Source: an uncultured Oscillibacter sp. | GTDB taxonomy: Bacteria; Bacillota; Clostridia; Oscillospirales; Oscillospiraceae | NCBI GenBank assembly: GCA_910584995.1 | Contig: CAJUDW010000004.1 | Location: 1 to 50,006, forward strand | Length of the DNA: 50,006 nt | Direction of reading: 5' to 3' | Part shown: one piece after another, positions 41,152 through 49,673 of the stretch | Layout: each line of letters begins with the position of its first letter | Numbering within the stretch: the first letter of the stretch is position 1 | The notes under the pieces: model-generated | Databases searched by the model: none | What the model was told of the DNA's origin: nothing | Seen by the model: the letters and a program-made list of their open reading frames with translations, nothing else | Position numbers and translations under genes: made by a program

Positions 41152-41179
41152 ATTGTAGCATACAATTCCAAAAATGCAA
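41152..41179 (-). promoter_or_regulatory. Promoter of the ferredoxin gene
   Basis: Minus-strand TTGCAT (41174-41179), 16-base spacer, TACAAT (41152-41157) with an extended TGC. Confidence 0.65.
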
Positions 41180-41280
41180 GGGCTTTGTGAAAGATATCAC
41201 GCAAAATTTTTCGAAACCCACACACCGGCCTTCCCGGGGCGGGAGAGGCGCCGCCGCTGTTCATCGTTTGTTTTCAAATT

Positions 41281-41297
41281 AGTCAAAGAAAGTCAAA
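41281..41297 (+). promoter_or_regulatory. CtsR operator 1
   Basis: AGTCAAAGAAAGTCAAA matches the CtsR heptad direct repeat (RGTCAAA-NAN-RGTCAAA) exactly. It lies 9 bases upstream of the -35. Confidence 0.92.
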
Positions 41298-41306
41298 AAT
41301 AATCCC

Positions 41307-41334
41307 TTGACATTTCCCCAGGCCGTGGTATACT
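41307..41334 (+). promoter_or_regulatory. Promoter of ctsR-mcsA-clpC
   Basis: TTGACA (41307-41312), 16-base spacer, TATACT (41329-41334). It is placed between the two CtsR operators. Confidence 0.88.
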
Positions 41335-41347
41335 GACATTGTCAAAA

Positions 41348-41370
41348 GGTTAAAGAAAGTCAAAGTCAAA
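41348..41370 (+). promoter_or_regulatory. CtsR operator 2 with an extra half-site
   Basis: GGTTAAAGAAAGTCAAA (41348-41364) matches the CtsR consensus with one change, and a third GTCAAA follows directly (41365-41370). It covers the start of transcription, so CtsR would block initiation and clearance. Confidence 0.85.
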
Positions 41371-41403
41371 TATGAATTGACTTTTGGAAAGGGATGGTTC
41401 CAT

Positions 41404-41856
41404 ATGGGTATTTCCGATTTGATCGCCAGCTTCCTTCAGGAGAGCCTGAACGAGGCGGAGGACGGCGTACTGGAAATCCAGCGCAGCGATCTGGCCCAGC
41501 GGTTCAACTGCGTGCCCAGCCAGATCAACTACGTGATGAGCACCCGGTTCTCCCCGGAGCGGGGCTACATTGTGGAGAGCCGCCGGGGCGGCAACGGGTA
41601 TATCCGCATCACCCGGGTGCGGGTAGACCGGGAAACCCTGCTGATGCACGTGATCAATTCCCTGGGCAGGCATGTTGACCTGCCCTCGGCCCGGGCGATT
41701 CTCAGCAACCTGGCCCAGTCGGGCGCGGTGGACGAGGCCGTCTGCCAGGCCCTTCTGGCGGCGGTCGGCGACAAGGCTCTGTGGGCTGTCGCCCGGGAAG
41801 ATCGGGACACCGTGCGGGCAGATATCATGAAAAATGTCCTGATTTTACAGGTTTAG
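41404..41856 (+). CDS. ctsR: Stress-gene repressor CtsR
   Basis: 150 residues from ATG 41404, with AAAGGGATGG upstream. It is a winged helix-turn-helix repressor with the standard start MGISDLIASFLQESL, the DNA-contacting wing SRRGGNGYIRI and the helix CVPSQINYVMSTRF. CtsR represses clp genes and is released on heat or protein damage; in Bacillus its glycine-rich wing senses heat. Matching operators lie upstream, so the operon is autoregulated. It is followed by mcsA and clpC. Confidence 0.95.
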   Translation: MGISDLIASFLQESLNEAEDGVLEIQRSDLAQRFNCVPSQINYVMSTRFSPERGYIVESRRGGNGYIRITRVRVDRETLLMHVINSLGRHVDLPSARAILSNLAQSGAVDEAVCQALLAAVGDKALWAVAREDRDTVRADIMKNVLILQV

Positions 41857-41943
41857 GCACATTTCTTGAAAATCCGGCTAACCCGGAATGGATTTTTCCC
41901 TGTCAACTCAAAATATATTGATCTTAATAGGAGGTATTCGATT

Positions 41944-42441
41944 ATGAAATGCGAACATTGCGGAAAGAATGAGGTATCCTTCCTTTACCAAAGCAACATC
42001 AACGGCCATGTGGAGGAAAAACATCTCTGCGCCCAGTGCGCCGAAAAACTGGGGTACTCCCAGCGGGTGGCCGCCCAGAGCCAGCGGCTCATGCAGGGCC
42101 TCTTCCACGACAGCTTTTTCCACGACAGCATCTTTGACGATTTCCCCTCCCTTCTGGGCCGGATGAACCGTTTCCTGGAGGATCCCTTTGACGACTTCTT
42201 CACGGAAATGCCCGCCCTCACGGCGGCACCCGCCCGGCAGAAGGAGGCGGAGGCCGCCAAGCCCGGCAATCTGGTGGAGCCGGAGGAGCAGGGGCGGTTC
42301 TCCTATCTGCGGCAGCTAAACGCCCTGAAACTGGAGATGAAAAAAGCTGTCCACCAGGAGAATTTCGAACGGGCGGCAGAACTGCGGGATGAAATCCGCA
42401 GCCTGGAGGCCCAACACAAGGAACAAAAGGAAAGCCGGTAA
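41944..42441 (+). CDS. mcsA: McsA-like zinc-finger protein with UVR motif
   Basis: 165 residues with AGGAGG 8 bases before the ATG. Two CxxC pairs (CEHCGKNEV, LCAQCAEKLG) form a zinc-binding head. The middle is rich in Phe and Asp (HDSFFHDSIFDDF), and the C-terminus has a UvrB/UvrC helical motif (EMKKAVHQENFERAAELRD). In Bacillus McsA activates the arginine kinase McsB, which marks proteins for ClpCP. Here the next gene is clpC with no kinase between, so this McsA must act alone or with a distant partner. Confidence 0.88.
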   Translation: MKCEHCGKNEVSFLYQSNINGHVEEKHLCAQCAEKLGYSQRVAAQSQRLMQGLFHDSFFHDSIFDDFPSLLGRMNRFLEDPFDDFFTEMPALTAAPARQKEAEAAKPGNLVEPEEQGRFSYLRQLNALKLEMKKAVHQENFERAAELRDEIRSLEAQHKEQKESR

Positions 42442-42472
42442 TCCCGGCCAAAGGAAAGGCGGACGAAAGCAT

Positions 42473-44926
42473 ATGAATGAACGGAAATTTACCCCCCGGG
42501 CCGAGGAGTCCCTGCGGCTGAGCCAGGAAGCCGCAGGAGAACTGGGCCACGGCTACGTGGGCACGGAGCACCTGCTCCTGGGCCTGATCCGGGAGGAGGA
42601 CGGCATCGCCCATACGGTCCTCACAGAGGCGGGCCTGACGGACGATATGATTGTGGAAATCATGAAAAAAAGCGTGGGCATGGGGCTCCCCGGCAGCAAC
42701 CCTGCCCAGGGCCTCACCCCCCGGGCCCGCCGGGTGGTGGAGATCGCCATGGAGGACTCCGTCCGGGGCGGCTGCGCCTATATCGGCACAGAGCACCTGT
42801 TGGCAGGCCTCCTGCGGGAGGGCAACAACATGGCCGTCCGGATTCTCAAGACCGCCGGCGTGGACGCCCGCCGCCTCTATAGTGCCCTGATGCAAAAACT
42901 TAACGAATCCCCCCGGGGCGCCAAGCCTACCGACAGCAAGGCCACTCCCAAGGAGGATGGCGGCAAGGCCAAAAACCTCCGGGAGTTCACCCGGGACCTG
43001 ACCGCCGACGCCCGGGCCGGACGGCTGGATCCGGTTATCGGCCGGGACGATGAAATCCAGCGGGTAATCCAGATCCTCTCCCGCCGGACCAAAAACAACC
43101 CCTGCCTCATCGGCGAGCCCGGCGTCGGCAAAACCGCCATCGCCGAGGGGCTGGCCCGGAAGATCGTCCTGGGGGACGTGCCGGAAGATCTGCTGGACAA
43201 GAAACTCCTCTCCCTGGATCTTTCCGGCATGGTGGCCGGGACGAAGTACCGGGGCGAGTTTGAGGAGCGTATCAAAAAGACCCTAGAAGAGGTCCGCCGG
43301 GCCGGGGACGTCATCCTCTTCATCGACGAACTCCATACCATCGTAGGCGCAGGCAGCGCGGAGGGGGCCGTTGACGCTGCCAACATCATCAAACCGGCCC
43401 TGGGCCGGGGCGAAATCCGGGTTATCGGCGCGACCACCCTGAACGAGTACCGGAAATATATCGAAAAGGACGCCGCCCTGGAGCGCCGGTTCCAGCCGGT
43501 GCAGGTGGGCGAGCCCTCCCGGGAGGCCTCCCTGGAGATCCTCCGGGGCCTCCGGGAAAAATACGAGCAGCACCACAAGCTGCAAATCACCGACGAGGCC
43601 TTGGAGGCTGCCGTATCCCTCTCCACCCGGTATATCAACGACCGTTTCCTGCCGGATAAGGCCATCGACCTGATGGACGAGGCCGCCAGCCGGGTGCGCA
43701 TGGAGACGGAGGAACCCTCCGAGGAATTGAAGAGCCTGGAGGAAAAAATCGCCGCCCTGTCCAAGGACAAGGAGGCAGCCATTGAAAAACAGGACTATGA
43801 GACCGCCGCCCAGCTGCGGGACATTGAGCGCAACTATCAGGAGCAGATTGACCAGGAGCGGGACAAGCGCCGCAAAAGCGGCGCACAGCACCGGCCCGTG
43901 ACGGAGGAGGACATCGCCGCCGTGGTGTCCGGCTGGACAGGCATCCCCGTCACCCGCCTGACGGAGGACGAGGGCCAGCGGCTCCTGAACATGGAGGAAA
44001 CCCTCCACCAGCGGGTGGTGGGCCAGGATGAAGCCGTGGCGGCGGTGGCCCGGGCTATCCGCCGGGGCCGGGTAGGCCTGAAGGATCCTAAGCGGCCCAT
44101 CGGCTCCTTCCTCTTCCTGGGCCCCACCGGCGTCGGGAAGACGGAACTCTGCAAATCCTTGGCGGAGGCCATGTTTGGCGACGAGGCCGCCATGATCCGC
44201 ATCGACATGTCCGAGTATATGGAGCGGCATACGGTCTCCCGCCTCATCGGCTCCCCTCCCGGCTACGTCGGCCACGAGGAGGGCGGCCAGCTGACGGAAA
44301 AGGTCCGCCGCAAGCCCTACTCCGTGATCCTCTTTGACGAGATTGAAAAGGCCCATGAGGACGTGTGGAATATCCTCCTGCAAATCCTGGACGACGGCCG
44401 CATCACCGACTCCCAGGGCCGGACGGTGGACTTCAAGAACGCGGTCATCGTCATGACCAGCAACATCGGCGCAAAAGCCCTCACCGCCTCCTCCGGCAAG
44501 CTGGGCTTCACCTCCGAGGATCGGGATGCCGATCCCGGCGCGGAGCAGGCCTTCCGGCAGGCCCGGGAAACCGTCCTGGCGGAACTGCGGCAGACCTTCC
44601 GTCCGGAGTTTTTGAACCGGATTGACGACATCATCGTCTTCCGCGCCCTGACAGAGGCGGACATCCGGGAGGTGGCCCGTCGGATGCTGCAAACCGTCTC
44701 CCAGCGGATGGAGGCCATGGGCATCCATCTGGACGCCAGCGAGGAAGCCGTAACGGAACTGGCCAAAAAGGGCTTTGATCCCAAGTACGGCGCACGCCCC
44801 CTGCGGCGGGCCATCCAGAGCAAGGTGGAGGACGCCGTAGCGGAACGGATGCTGGACGGCACCCTGCAGGCCGGCGACACCGCAAAGCTGACTGTGGAGG
44901 ACGAAACCCTCAAGGTCACAAAATAA
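42473..44926 (+). CDS. clpC: ClpC AAA+ unfoldase
   Basis: 817 residues from ATG 42473. It has an N-terminal double Clp-N repeat (FTPRAEESLRLSQEAA, then GTEHLLLGL and GTEHLLAGL) and a first AAA+ module with Walker A GEPGVGKTA. A middle domain includes a UVR-type helix (AIEKQDYETAAQLRDIE), and a second AAA+ module has GPTGVGKTE, FDEIEKAHEDVWN and sensor-2 KYGARPLRRAI. It unfolds substrates for ClpP. The middle domain and McsA-type adaptors control its assembly. It is the last gene of the CtsR-regulated operon. Confidence 0.96.
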   Translation: MNERKFTPRAEESLRLSQEAAGELGHGYVGTEHLLLGLIREEDGIAHTVLTEAGLTDDMIVEIMKKSVGMGLPGSNPAQGLTPRARRVVEIAMEDSVRGGCAYIGTEHLLAGLLREGNNMAVRILKTAGVDARRLYSALMQKLNESPRGAKPTDSKATPKEDGGKAKNLREFTRDLTADARAGRLDPVIGRDDEIQRVIQILSRRTKNNPCLIGEPGVGKTAIAEGLARKIVLGDVPEDLLDKKLLSLDLSGMVAGTKYRGEFEERIKKTLEEVRRAGDVILFIDELHTIVGAGSAEGAVDAANIIKPALGRGEIRVIGATTLNEYRKYIEKDAALERRFQPVQVGEPSREASLEILRGLREKYEQHHKLQITDEALEAAVSLSTRYINDRFLPDKAIDLMDEAASRVRMETEEPSEELKSLEEKIAALSKDKEAAIEKQDYETAAQLRDIERNYQEQIDQERDKRRKSGAQHRPVTEEDIAAVVSGWTGIPVTRLTEDEGQRLLNMEETLHQRVVGQDEAVAAVARAIRRGRVGLKDPKRPIGSFLFLGPTGVGKTELCKSLAEAMFGDEAAMIRIDMSEYMERHTVSRLIGSPPGYVGHEEGGQLTEKVRRKPYSVILFDEIEKAHEDVWNILLQILDDGRITDSQGRTVDFKNAVIVMTSNIGAKALTASSGKLGFTSEDRDADPGAEQAFRQARETVLAELRQTFRPEFLNRIDDIIVFRALTEADIREVARRMLQTVSQRMEAMGIHLDASEEAVTELAKKGFDPKYGARPLRRAIQSKVEDAVAERMLDGTLQAGDTAKLTVEDETLKVTK

Positions 44927-44938
44927 AATCACTTCCCA

Positions 44939-44971
44939 AAACCGCCCGTGAGCAAATCACGGGCGGTTTGC
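44939..44971 (+). terminator. Terminator of the ctsR operon
   Basis: A perfect 13-bp stem (44939-44951 / 44957-44969) with loop GCAAA. The right arm ends in TTT. Confidence 0.85.
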
Positions 44972-45187
44972 GTATCGGGACAGCCGCCGGCTACGGGCTC
45001 CCTGCCCTTCTCCGCAAGATTTTCTCCTGAAAACCCTCTTTTCCCGAAAAAAAGTACATACTATAGCCAGCATAGCCCGGGGCTGCCGGGCCGTGTGGCA
45101 TACAAGGGCGGCCTCTTTGCGGCCCCAGCGGTCTCCGCTTTTTTCCGGCCCAAGACAGCGGCGCCCCAGAAGGAGACACCCTTCGAC
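44972..45187. other. Intergenic stretch, nothing recognised
   Basis: About 215 bases between the clpC terminator and the next promoter. There is a -10-like TACTAT near 45058 without a matching -35. No open frame is credible. Confidence 0.5.
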
Positions 45188-45216
45188 TTGATTTATTCAT
45201 ATTTTTCCTGTATGCT
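45188..45216 (+). promoter_or_regulatory. Promoter of the membrane protein gene
   Basis: TTGATT (45188-45193), 17-base spacer, TATGCT (45211-45216). Confidence 0.65.
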
Positions 45217-45303
45217 ATGAGTCATCATAAAGTAGAATACCGTCTTTTTCCCCCGATCCCCTACGGACGGCCCTGTGTCTACCATCAGAAAGGAGCGGCC
45301 ATT

Positions 45304-47169
45304 ATGGCGTTTTTCTTTAATTTCAACCCCGGCGGCTTTGGCGGGGCGTTCAACCCCGGCAACTTTCAAAACGGGGAGGGCGGCTTCACGCCCCCGCCCC
45401 CCAAGGCCCGCAAACCCAGGAAGCCCATTGGCAACGCTTTCAGCCGGGTAATCCTCAATCTGGCGGTAACGCTGGCCTTTGCCCTGGTCTATTTCTATCT
45501 GGAACTGCCTGCCCTGAACTTCCACGCGGAGGAATTCTACCTCTTCCTCTTCCTCATCTGCGCCGTCTACTGCCTCTGTGCCGTGTTCACCTCCGGTTTC
45601 CAGGGGGACGGCCCCAAGGGGTACTTCCACTTTGTGAAAAAGCAGTGTACCATCCCCTTCCTGACCGTCACCGCCCTGATCATCGTCGTGGCCATCGGCT
45701 CCCTGGCCTCCTGGGTGGTGCTGCGTGCCGGCAGCTACAGTAAACTCCTGCCTCTGGAGACCGGCGACTTCGCCGCCGAGGTGGAGGAGATCCGCTATGA
45801 CCAGATCCCCATGCTGGACGCGGACTCTGCCGCCCAGCTGGGCACCCGGAAGCTGGGCGAACTGGCGGACATGGTGTCCCAGTTTGAAATCCTCCCCACC
45901 TATACCCAGATCAACTACAAGGGCCGCCCCGTCCGGGTCACCTCCCTGCGCTACGGGGATCTGATCAAGTGGTTCACCAACCGGGGCCAGGGCCTGCCTG
46001 CCTATCTCATCATCGACATGGTGAGCCAGGAAGCGGAAGTGGTCCGCCTGGAGGAGGGCATGAAGTACACCGTTGCCGAGCACTTCGGCCGGAACCTCTA
46101 CCGCCACCTCCGCTTCAACTACCCCACCATGATGTTCGACGACCCGGTCTTTGAGATTGACGAGGAGGGCACGCCCTACTGGGTCTGCTCCCGGCTTGTC
46201 AAGACCATCGGCCTCTTCGGCGGCATAGACGTGTCCGGCGCGGTGCTGGTCAACGCCGTTACCGGCGAGAGCACCTATTATGAACAGGTCCCCAGCTGGG
46301 TGGACCGGGTGTATTCCTATGACATCATCATGCAGCAGTACAATTACTACGGCATGTACCACAACGGCTTCCTGAACTCCATCTTCGGCCAGAAGGACGT
46401 GACCGTTACCACCGAGGGCTGGAACTATATCGCTATCGGCGACGACGTGTATATGTACACCGGCGTCACCTCCGTCACTTCCGACCAGTCCAACATCGGC
46501 TTCATCCTCTCCAACCAGCGGACCAAGGAGACCAAGTTCTATCCCTGTGCCGGCGCCACGGAAAATTCCGCCAAGGAGTCCGCCCAGAGCCAGGTGCAGC
46601 AGATGCGCTATCAGGCCACCTTCCCCCTGCTGCTGAATATCGCCGACCAACCCACCTACTTCATGGCCCTGAAAGGCGCGGACGGCCTTGTGAAGATGTT
46701 CGCCATGGTCAACGTCCACCAGTACGACATTGTCTCCACCGGCGCGACGGTTGCCGAGTGCGAAAGCAACTACCGCCAGACCCTGGCCAGCCGGGGCATC
46801 ATCGACGACGATGACACGGATCTGAACGCCCCCAACAAGGCGGACGTGCTCACGGACACCGTTTCCGGCGTCATTGCGGATATCCGCTCCGCCGTCATCA
46901 GCGGCACCACCCAATACTTCCTCCTGCTGGAGGGCGGTGAGGACTATTTCCAGCTGAGCGCCGGAGATCTGCCTCTGGCGGTGCTGCTGAACGTGGGCGA
47001 CTCCGTGGAAATCTCCTTCTATCCCGCCGCAGGCGGCGTATCCCTGCCCGCCTTTGACGTAAAACTGGATCAGGCCGGAACCCCTTTCCGCACCTCCCCC
47101 GTCCAGAGCGCCCCGGGGGATTCAGCCCCGGCTGAAGCGATTACCGGAGTCAGAGAACCCGCGGCATAA
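45304..47169 (+). CDS. Unrecognised membrane protein with Phe/Gly/Asn-rich N-terminus
   Basis: 621 residues from ATG 45304, with AAAGGAG 7 bases upstream. The first 28 residues are low-complexity (FNFNPGGFGGAFNPGNF), then a proline/basic stretch. Three transmembrane segments follow at about 49-68, 78-96 and 117-140. The rest (about 145-621) is a soluble domain, likely on one side of the membrane, rich in Tyr, Asp and Val, with segments such as YWVCSRLVKTIGLFGGIDVSG and FPLLLNIADQPTYFMALKGA. The C-terminal 60 residues could be a small beta domain. No catalytic motif or family is recognised. It stands alone with its own promoter and terminator. Confidence 0.85.
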   Translation: MAFFFNFNPGGFGGAFNPGNFQNGEGGFTPPPPKARKPRKPIGNAFSRVILNLAVTLAFALVYFYLELPALNFHAEEFYLFLFLICAVYCLCAVFTSGFQGDGPKGYFHFVKKQCTIPFLTVTALIIVVAIGSLASWVVLRAGSYSKLLPLETGDFAAEVEEIRYDQIPMLDADSAAQLGTRKLGELADMVSQFEILPTYTQINYKGRPVRVTSLRYGDLIKWFTNRGQGLPAYLIIDMVSQEAEVVRLEEGMKYTVAEHFGRNLYRHLRFNYPTMMFDDPVFEIDEEGTPYWVCSRLVKTIGLFGGIDVSGAVLVNAVTGESTYYEQVPSWVDRVYSYDIIMQQYNYYGMYHNGFLNSIFGQKDVTVTTEGWNYIAIGDDVYMYTGVTSVTSDQSNIGFILSNQRTKETKFYPCAGATENSAKESAQSQVQQMRYQATFPLLLNIADQPTYFMALKGADGLVKMFAMVNVHQYDIVSTGATVAECESNYRQTLASRGIIDDDDTDLNAPNKADVLTDTVSGVIADIRSAVISGTTQYFLLLEGGEDYFQLSAGDLPLAVLLNVGDSVEISFYPAAGGVSLPAFDVKLDQAGTPFRTSPVQSAPGDSAPAEAITGVREPAA

Positions 47170-47180
47170 CGCTAAAATTT

Positions 47181-47213
47181 GGGCCCCGGCTTTCGCCGGG
47201 GCCCTCTTCTTGT
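47181..47213 (+). terminator. Terminator of the membrane protein gene
   Basis: A perfect 10-bp stem (47181-47190 / 47195-47204) with loop TTTC, followed by TCTTCTTGT. Confidence 0.85.
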
Positions 47214-47215
47214 TG

Positions 47216-47244
47216 TTGACATCTATGCAGTCGCCGGATATACT
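47216..47244 (+). promoter_or_regulatory. Promoter of the aminotransferase gene
   Basis: Perfect -35 TTGACA (47216-47221), 17-base spacer, TATACT (47239-47244). It begins two bases after the preceding terminator's T-rich tail. Confidence 0.85.
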
Positions 47245-47272
47245 GGACAGCAAAAAAAGGAGCGTGAGACAT

Positions 47273-48409
47273 ATGGAACTGACCCTCAACAGCGCCGTCA
47301 TGGGAGTGGAGACCTCCGGTATCCGGCGGTTCACCGCTTTGGCTCGGTCTATCCCCGGCGCCCGGACCCTCACCATCGGCGAACCGGATCTGGACACCCC
47401 CCTGCCTCTCCGGGAGGCGGCGAAAGCTTCCCTGGATGGGGGCGATACCCACTATCCCCCCAACAACGGCTATCCCTATCTACTGGAGTCCCTCTCCCGC
47501 TTTGAAAAAGACGCCCACAGCCTGGCCTACGCCCCGGAGGAAATTATCGTCACCGTAGGGGCCACGGAGGGGATTTTCATCGCCCTGTCCACGATTCTGA
47601 ACCCCGGGGACGAGGTGATCATCCCCACCCCGGCTTTCAGCCTGTACGGCTCCATCACCCGGCTCTGCCGGGGGACGCCGGTCTTCCTGCCTACGGAGAA
47701 AACCCGTTTCCAGATTGACCCCGCCGCCCTGAAGGCCGCCGTCACCCCCCGGACCAAGGCCCTGGTGCTGACCTCCCCCAATAACCCCACCGGCTGCGTC
47801 TATACCCGGGAGACACTGGAGGCCGTCCACGCCGTCCTGCGGGACAAGCCTATCTTTGTCCTCTGCGATGATGTATACAGAGCCCTGATTTATACAGACA
47901 GCTATCACAGCTTTGCGGAATTCGGGGACATGCGGGATCGGATCATCGTGGTCAACAGTTTCTCCAAGCCCTATGCCATGACCGGCTGGCGGGTGGGCTG
48001 GTGTATGGCGGACCGGCCCGTCAAGGAGCGGATGCAGGTATTCCACCAGTACGCGGTGGTGTCTGTCCCGGCCTTTGTGCAGCGGGCCTGCGCCGCAGCC
48101 CTGGAGACCGATACCGCCACTACAGCCGCCCTCTTCCGAAAACGGCGGGATGACGTATACCTCCGCCTGACTGCCATGGGCCTGGAAACGGAGCTCCCCG
48201 ACGGGGCCTTCTACTTCTTCCTCAACATCGGGAAATTCGGCCTTGGCTCGGAGGCCTTCTGTGAAAAAATGCTGCGGGAGGGCCTGGTGGGCCTTCTCCC
48301 CGGCATCTATTTCGGCACAGAAGGCTACGTCCGGCTCTCCTACTGTTACTCGGATGAGGATCTGCGGGAGGGCCTGGATCGGATGGAGGCTTTCCTGAAA
48401 ACCCTTTAA
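47273..48409 (+). CDS. Class I/II PLP-dependent aminotransferase
   Basis: 378 residues from ATG 47273, with AAAGGAG 11 bases upstream. It is a fold-type I aminotransferase: TIGEPDLDTP (substrate entry loop), VTVGATEGIFIAL (PLP phosphate site), SPNNPTGCVY (Asn binding the PLP ring oxygen), VLCDDVYR (Asp pairing with the ring nitrogen) and NSFSKPYAMTGWRVG, containing the Schiff-base lysine. The C-terminal YVRLSYCYS has the carboxylate-binding arginine. It is probably an aspartate/aromatic or PatA-type enzyme; the specificity is not readable. It is monocistronic. Confidence 0.9.
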   Translation: MELTLNSAVMGVETSGIRRFTALARSIPGARTLTIGEPDLDTPLPLREAAKASLDGGDTHYPPNNGYPYLLESLSRFEKDAHSLAYAPEEIIVTVGATEGIFIALSTILNPGDEVIIPTPAFSLYGSITRLCRGTPVFLPTEKTRFQIDPAALKAAVTPRTKALVLTSPNNPTGCVYTRETLEAVHAVLRDKPIFVLCDDVYRALIYTDSYHSFAEFGDMRDRIIVVNSFSKPYAMTGWRVGWCMADRPVKERMQVFHQYAVVSVPAFVQRACAAALETDTATTAALFRKRRDDVYLRLTAMGLETELPDGAFYFFLNIGKFGLGSEAFCEKMLREGLVGLLPGIYFGTEGYVRLSYCYSDEDLREGLDRMEAFLKTL

Positions 48410-48476
48410 ACGGAAAAGGAAACGGTAGCCGGCTATGCCGGCCACCGGTTCTGTCTTTCTGAAAACGATCCCCAGG

Positions 48477-48500
48477 GGCTTCGCCGCCGGCGGCGAAGCC
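48477..48500. repeat. 24-base perfect palindrome
   Basis: GGCTTCGCCGCC followed directly by its reverse complement, with no spacer. It lies between the aminotransferase and the bidirectional terminator. Confidence 0.8.
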
Positions 48501-48562
48501 GGACAATCCCGGCAGGCCGCGTGTATGCGCCGCACTGCCCCGGGATACAGGAAACCTCTCCC

Positions 48563-48591
48563 ACAAAAAAGCGGCTTTGCCGCTTTTTTGT
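48563..48591. terminator. Bidirectional terminator
   Basis: A perfect 13-bp stem (48563-48575 / 48579-48591) around TTT, with A6 in the left arm and T6 in the right arm. It serves both the aminotransferase (plus) and the ABC ATPase gene (minus), whose stop is 3 bases away. Confidence 0.9.
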
Positions 48592-48593
48592 AT

Positions 48594-49670
48594 TTACAGT
48601 ATATGTACCGACTCCGGATCGAACACCAGGGAGCACTCCTCCCCTACCTGGTAAATCCGTTTGTTCTTCGGGTTGTAGTCCGTCAGCTTTACCAGGGTGT
48701 TGCCCACCATTACATGGTAATTCTGATAGGAGCCCATAAAACAGGACAGTATCACCTTGCAGGGCAGCCCGCCCTGCTCCGCCAGATAGGCGGATTCCGG
48801 ACGCAGCACCACCGTGTACTCCTCCCCAATGCGCATCCCCTCCTTAGAGGGGACCCGGGCCTTGCTGTTCCCCACGTCCAGCAGGGCGTGGTCGCCGTCG
48901 GTGCCGGTCATCATGCCCTTGAGGAAGTTGGCCTCGCCGATGAAGTCTGCCACAAACTCGTTGACCGGGTGGTAGTAGATCTCCTGGGGCGTACCCATCT
49001 GGGCCACAACACCGTGGTTCATAATGATGATGTTGTCGGAGAGGGCCATGGCCTCGCTCTGGTCGTGGGTGACATAGATAGCGGTGATGCCCACCTCCTG
49101 CTGGATGCGGCGGATCTCCGTCCGCATGGAGACACGGAGTTTGGCGTCCAGGTTGGAGAGGGGCTCGTCAAACAGCAGTACGCTGGGCTCGATGACCAGT
49201 GCCCGGGCCAGGGCCACCCGCTGCTGCTGTCCGCCGGAGAGCTGGTTGGTCATGCGGCCCTCCATGCCGGTCAGTTCCACCAGATCCAGAATCCGCATGA
49301 CACGGCTGTGAATCTCCTCCTTGGGCACCTTCCGCAGTTTCAGGCCGTAGGCCACGTTGTCAAACACATTGTAATGGGGCAGCAGCGCATAACTCTGGAA
49401 CACCATGGCGGTGTCCCGCTTGTTGGGAGTGAGGGCATTGATGGCCTCTTCCCCAAGGTAAATCTCCCCCTCGTCCGGGCTCTCGAAGCCCGCAATCATC
49501 CGGAGAGTTGTGGTCTTGCCGCAGCCGGAGGGCCCCAGCAGCGTTACAAAGGAGCCCGGCTCAATAGTCAGGGAGGTGTCCTTTACCGCATAGAAATCCT
49601 TGCCGCTCTTGGGATCCTGGTAAATCTTTGAAATCCTCTCCAGGCGCACGCCCTTTTTCATCTTGGACAT
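48594..49670 (-). CDS. Ferric iron/polyamine-type ABC transporter ATPase
   Basis: 358 residues. Walker A is GPSGCGKTT, the Q-loop is in MVFQSYALLPHYNV, the signature LSGGQQQRVALARAL, Walker B VLLFDEPLSNLD and the H-loop YVTHDQ. A C-terminal TOBE-like regulatory domain follows, as in FbpC/PotA/MalK-class ATPases. It lies 3 bases after the permease stop, so the two form one operon. Because the permease resembles the ferric-iron FbpB/AfuB type, iron (III) is the best guess for the substrate; polyamines or phosphonates are alternatives. The substrate-binding protein is off the contig. Confidence 0.9.
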   Translation of the reverse strand: MSKMKKGVRLERISKIYQDPKSGKDFYAVKDTSLTIEPGSFVTLLGPSGCGKTTTLRMIAGFESPDEGEIYLGEEAINALTPNKRDTAMVFQSYALLPHYNVFDNVAYGLKLRKVPKEEIHSRVMRILDLVELTGMEGRMTNQLSGGQQQRVALARALVIEPSVLLFDEPLSNLDAKLRVSMRTEIRRIQQEVGITAIYVTHDQSEAMALSDNIIIMNHGVVAQMGTPQEIYYHPVNEFVADFIGEANFLKGMMTGTDGDHALLDVGNSKARVPSKEGMRIGEEYTVVLRPESAYLAEQGGLPCKVILSCFMGSYQNYHVMVGNTLVKLTDYNPKNKRIYQVGEECSLVFDPESVHIL

Positions 49671-49673
49671 AAC

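Noticed and set aside
43283..44932. 549-codon minus-strand frame opposite clpC
   Set aside because: A shadow of ClpC, one of the most conserved proteins in the window.
45193..46914. 573-codon minus-strand frame opposite the membrane protein gene
   Set aside because: The plus-strand gene has a promoter, ribosome-binding site, membrane segments and terminator; the minus frame has none of these.
48435..49631. 398-codon plus-strand frame opposite the ABC ATPase
   Set aside because: Antisense to a textbook ABC ATPase and read through a bidirectional terminator.
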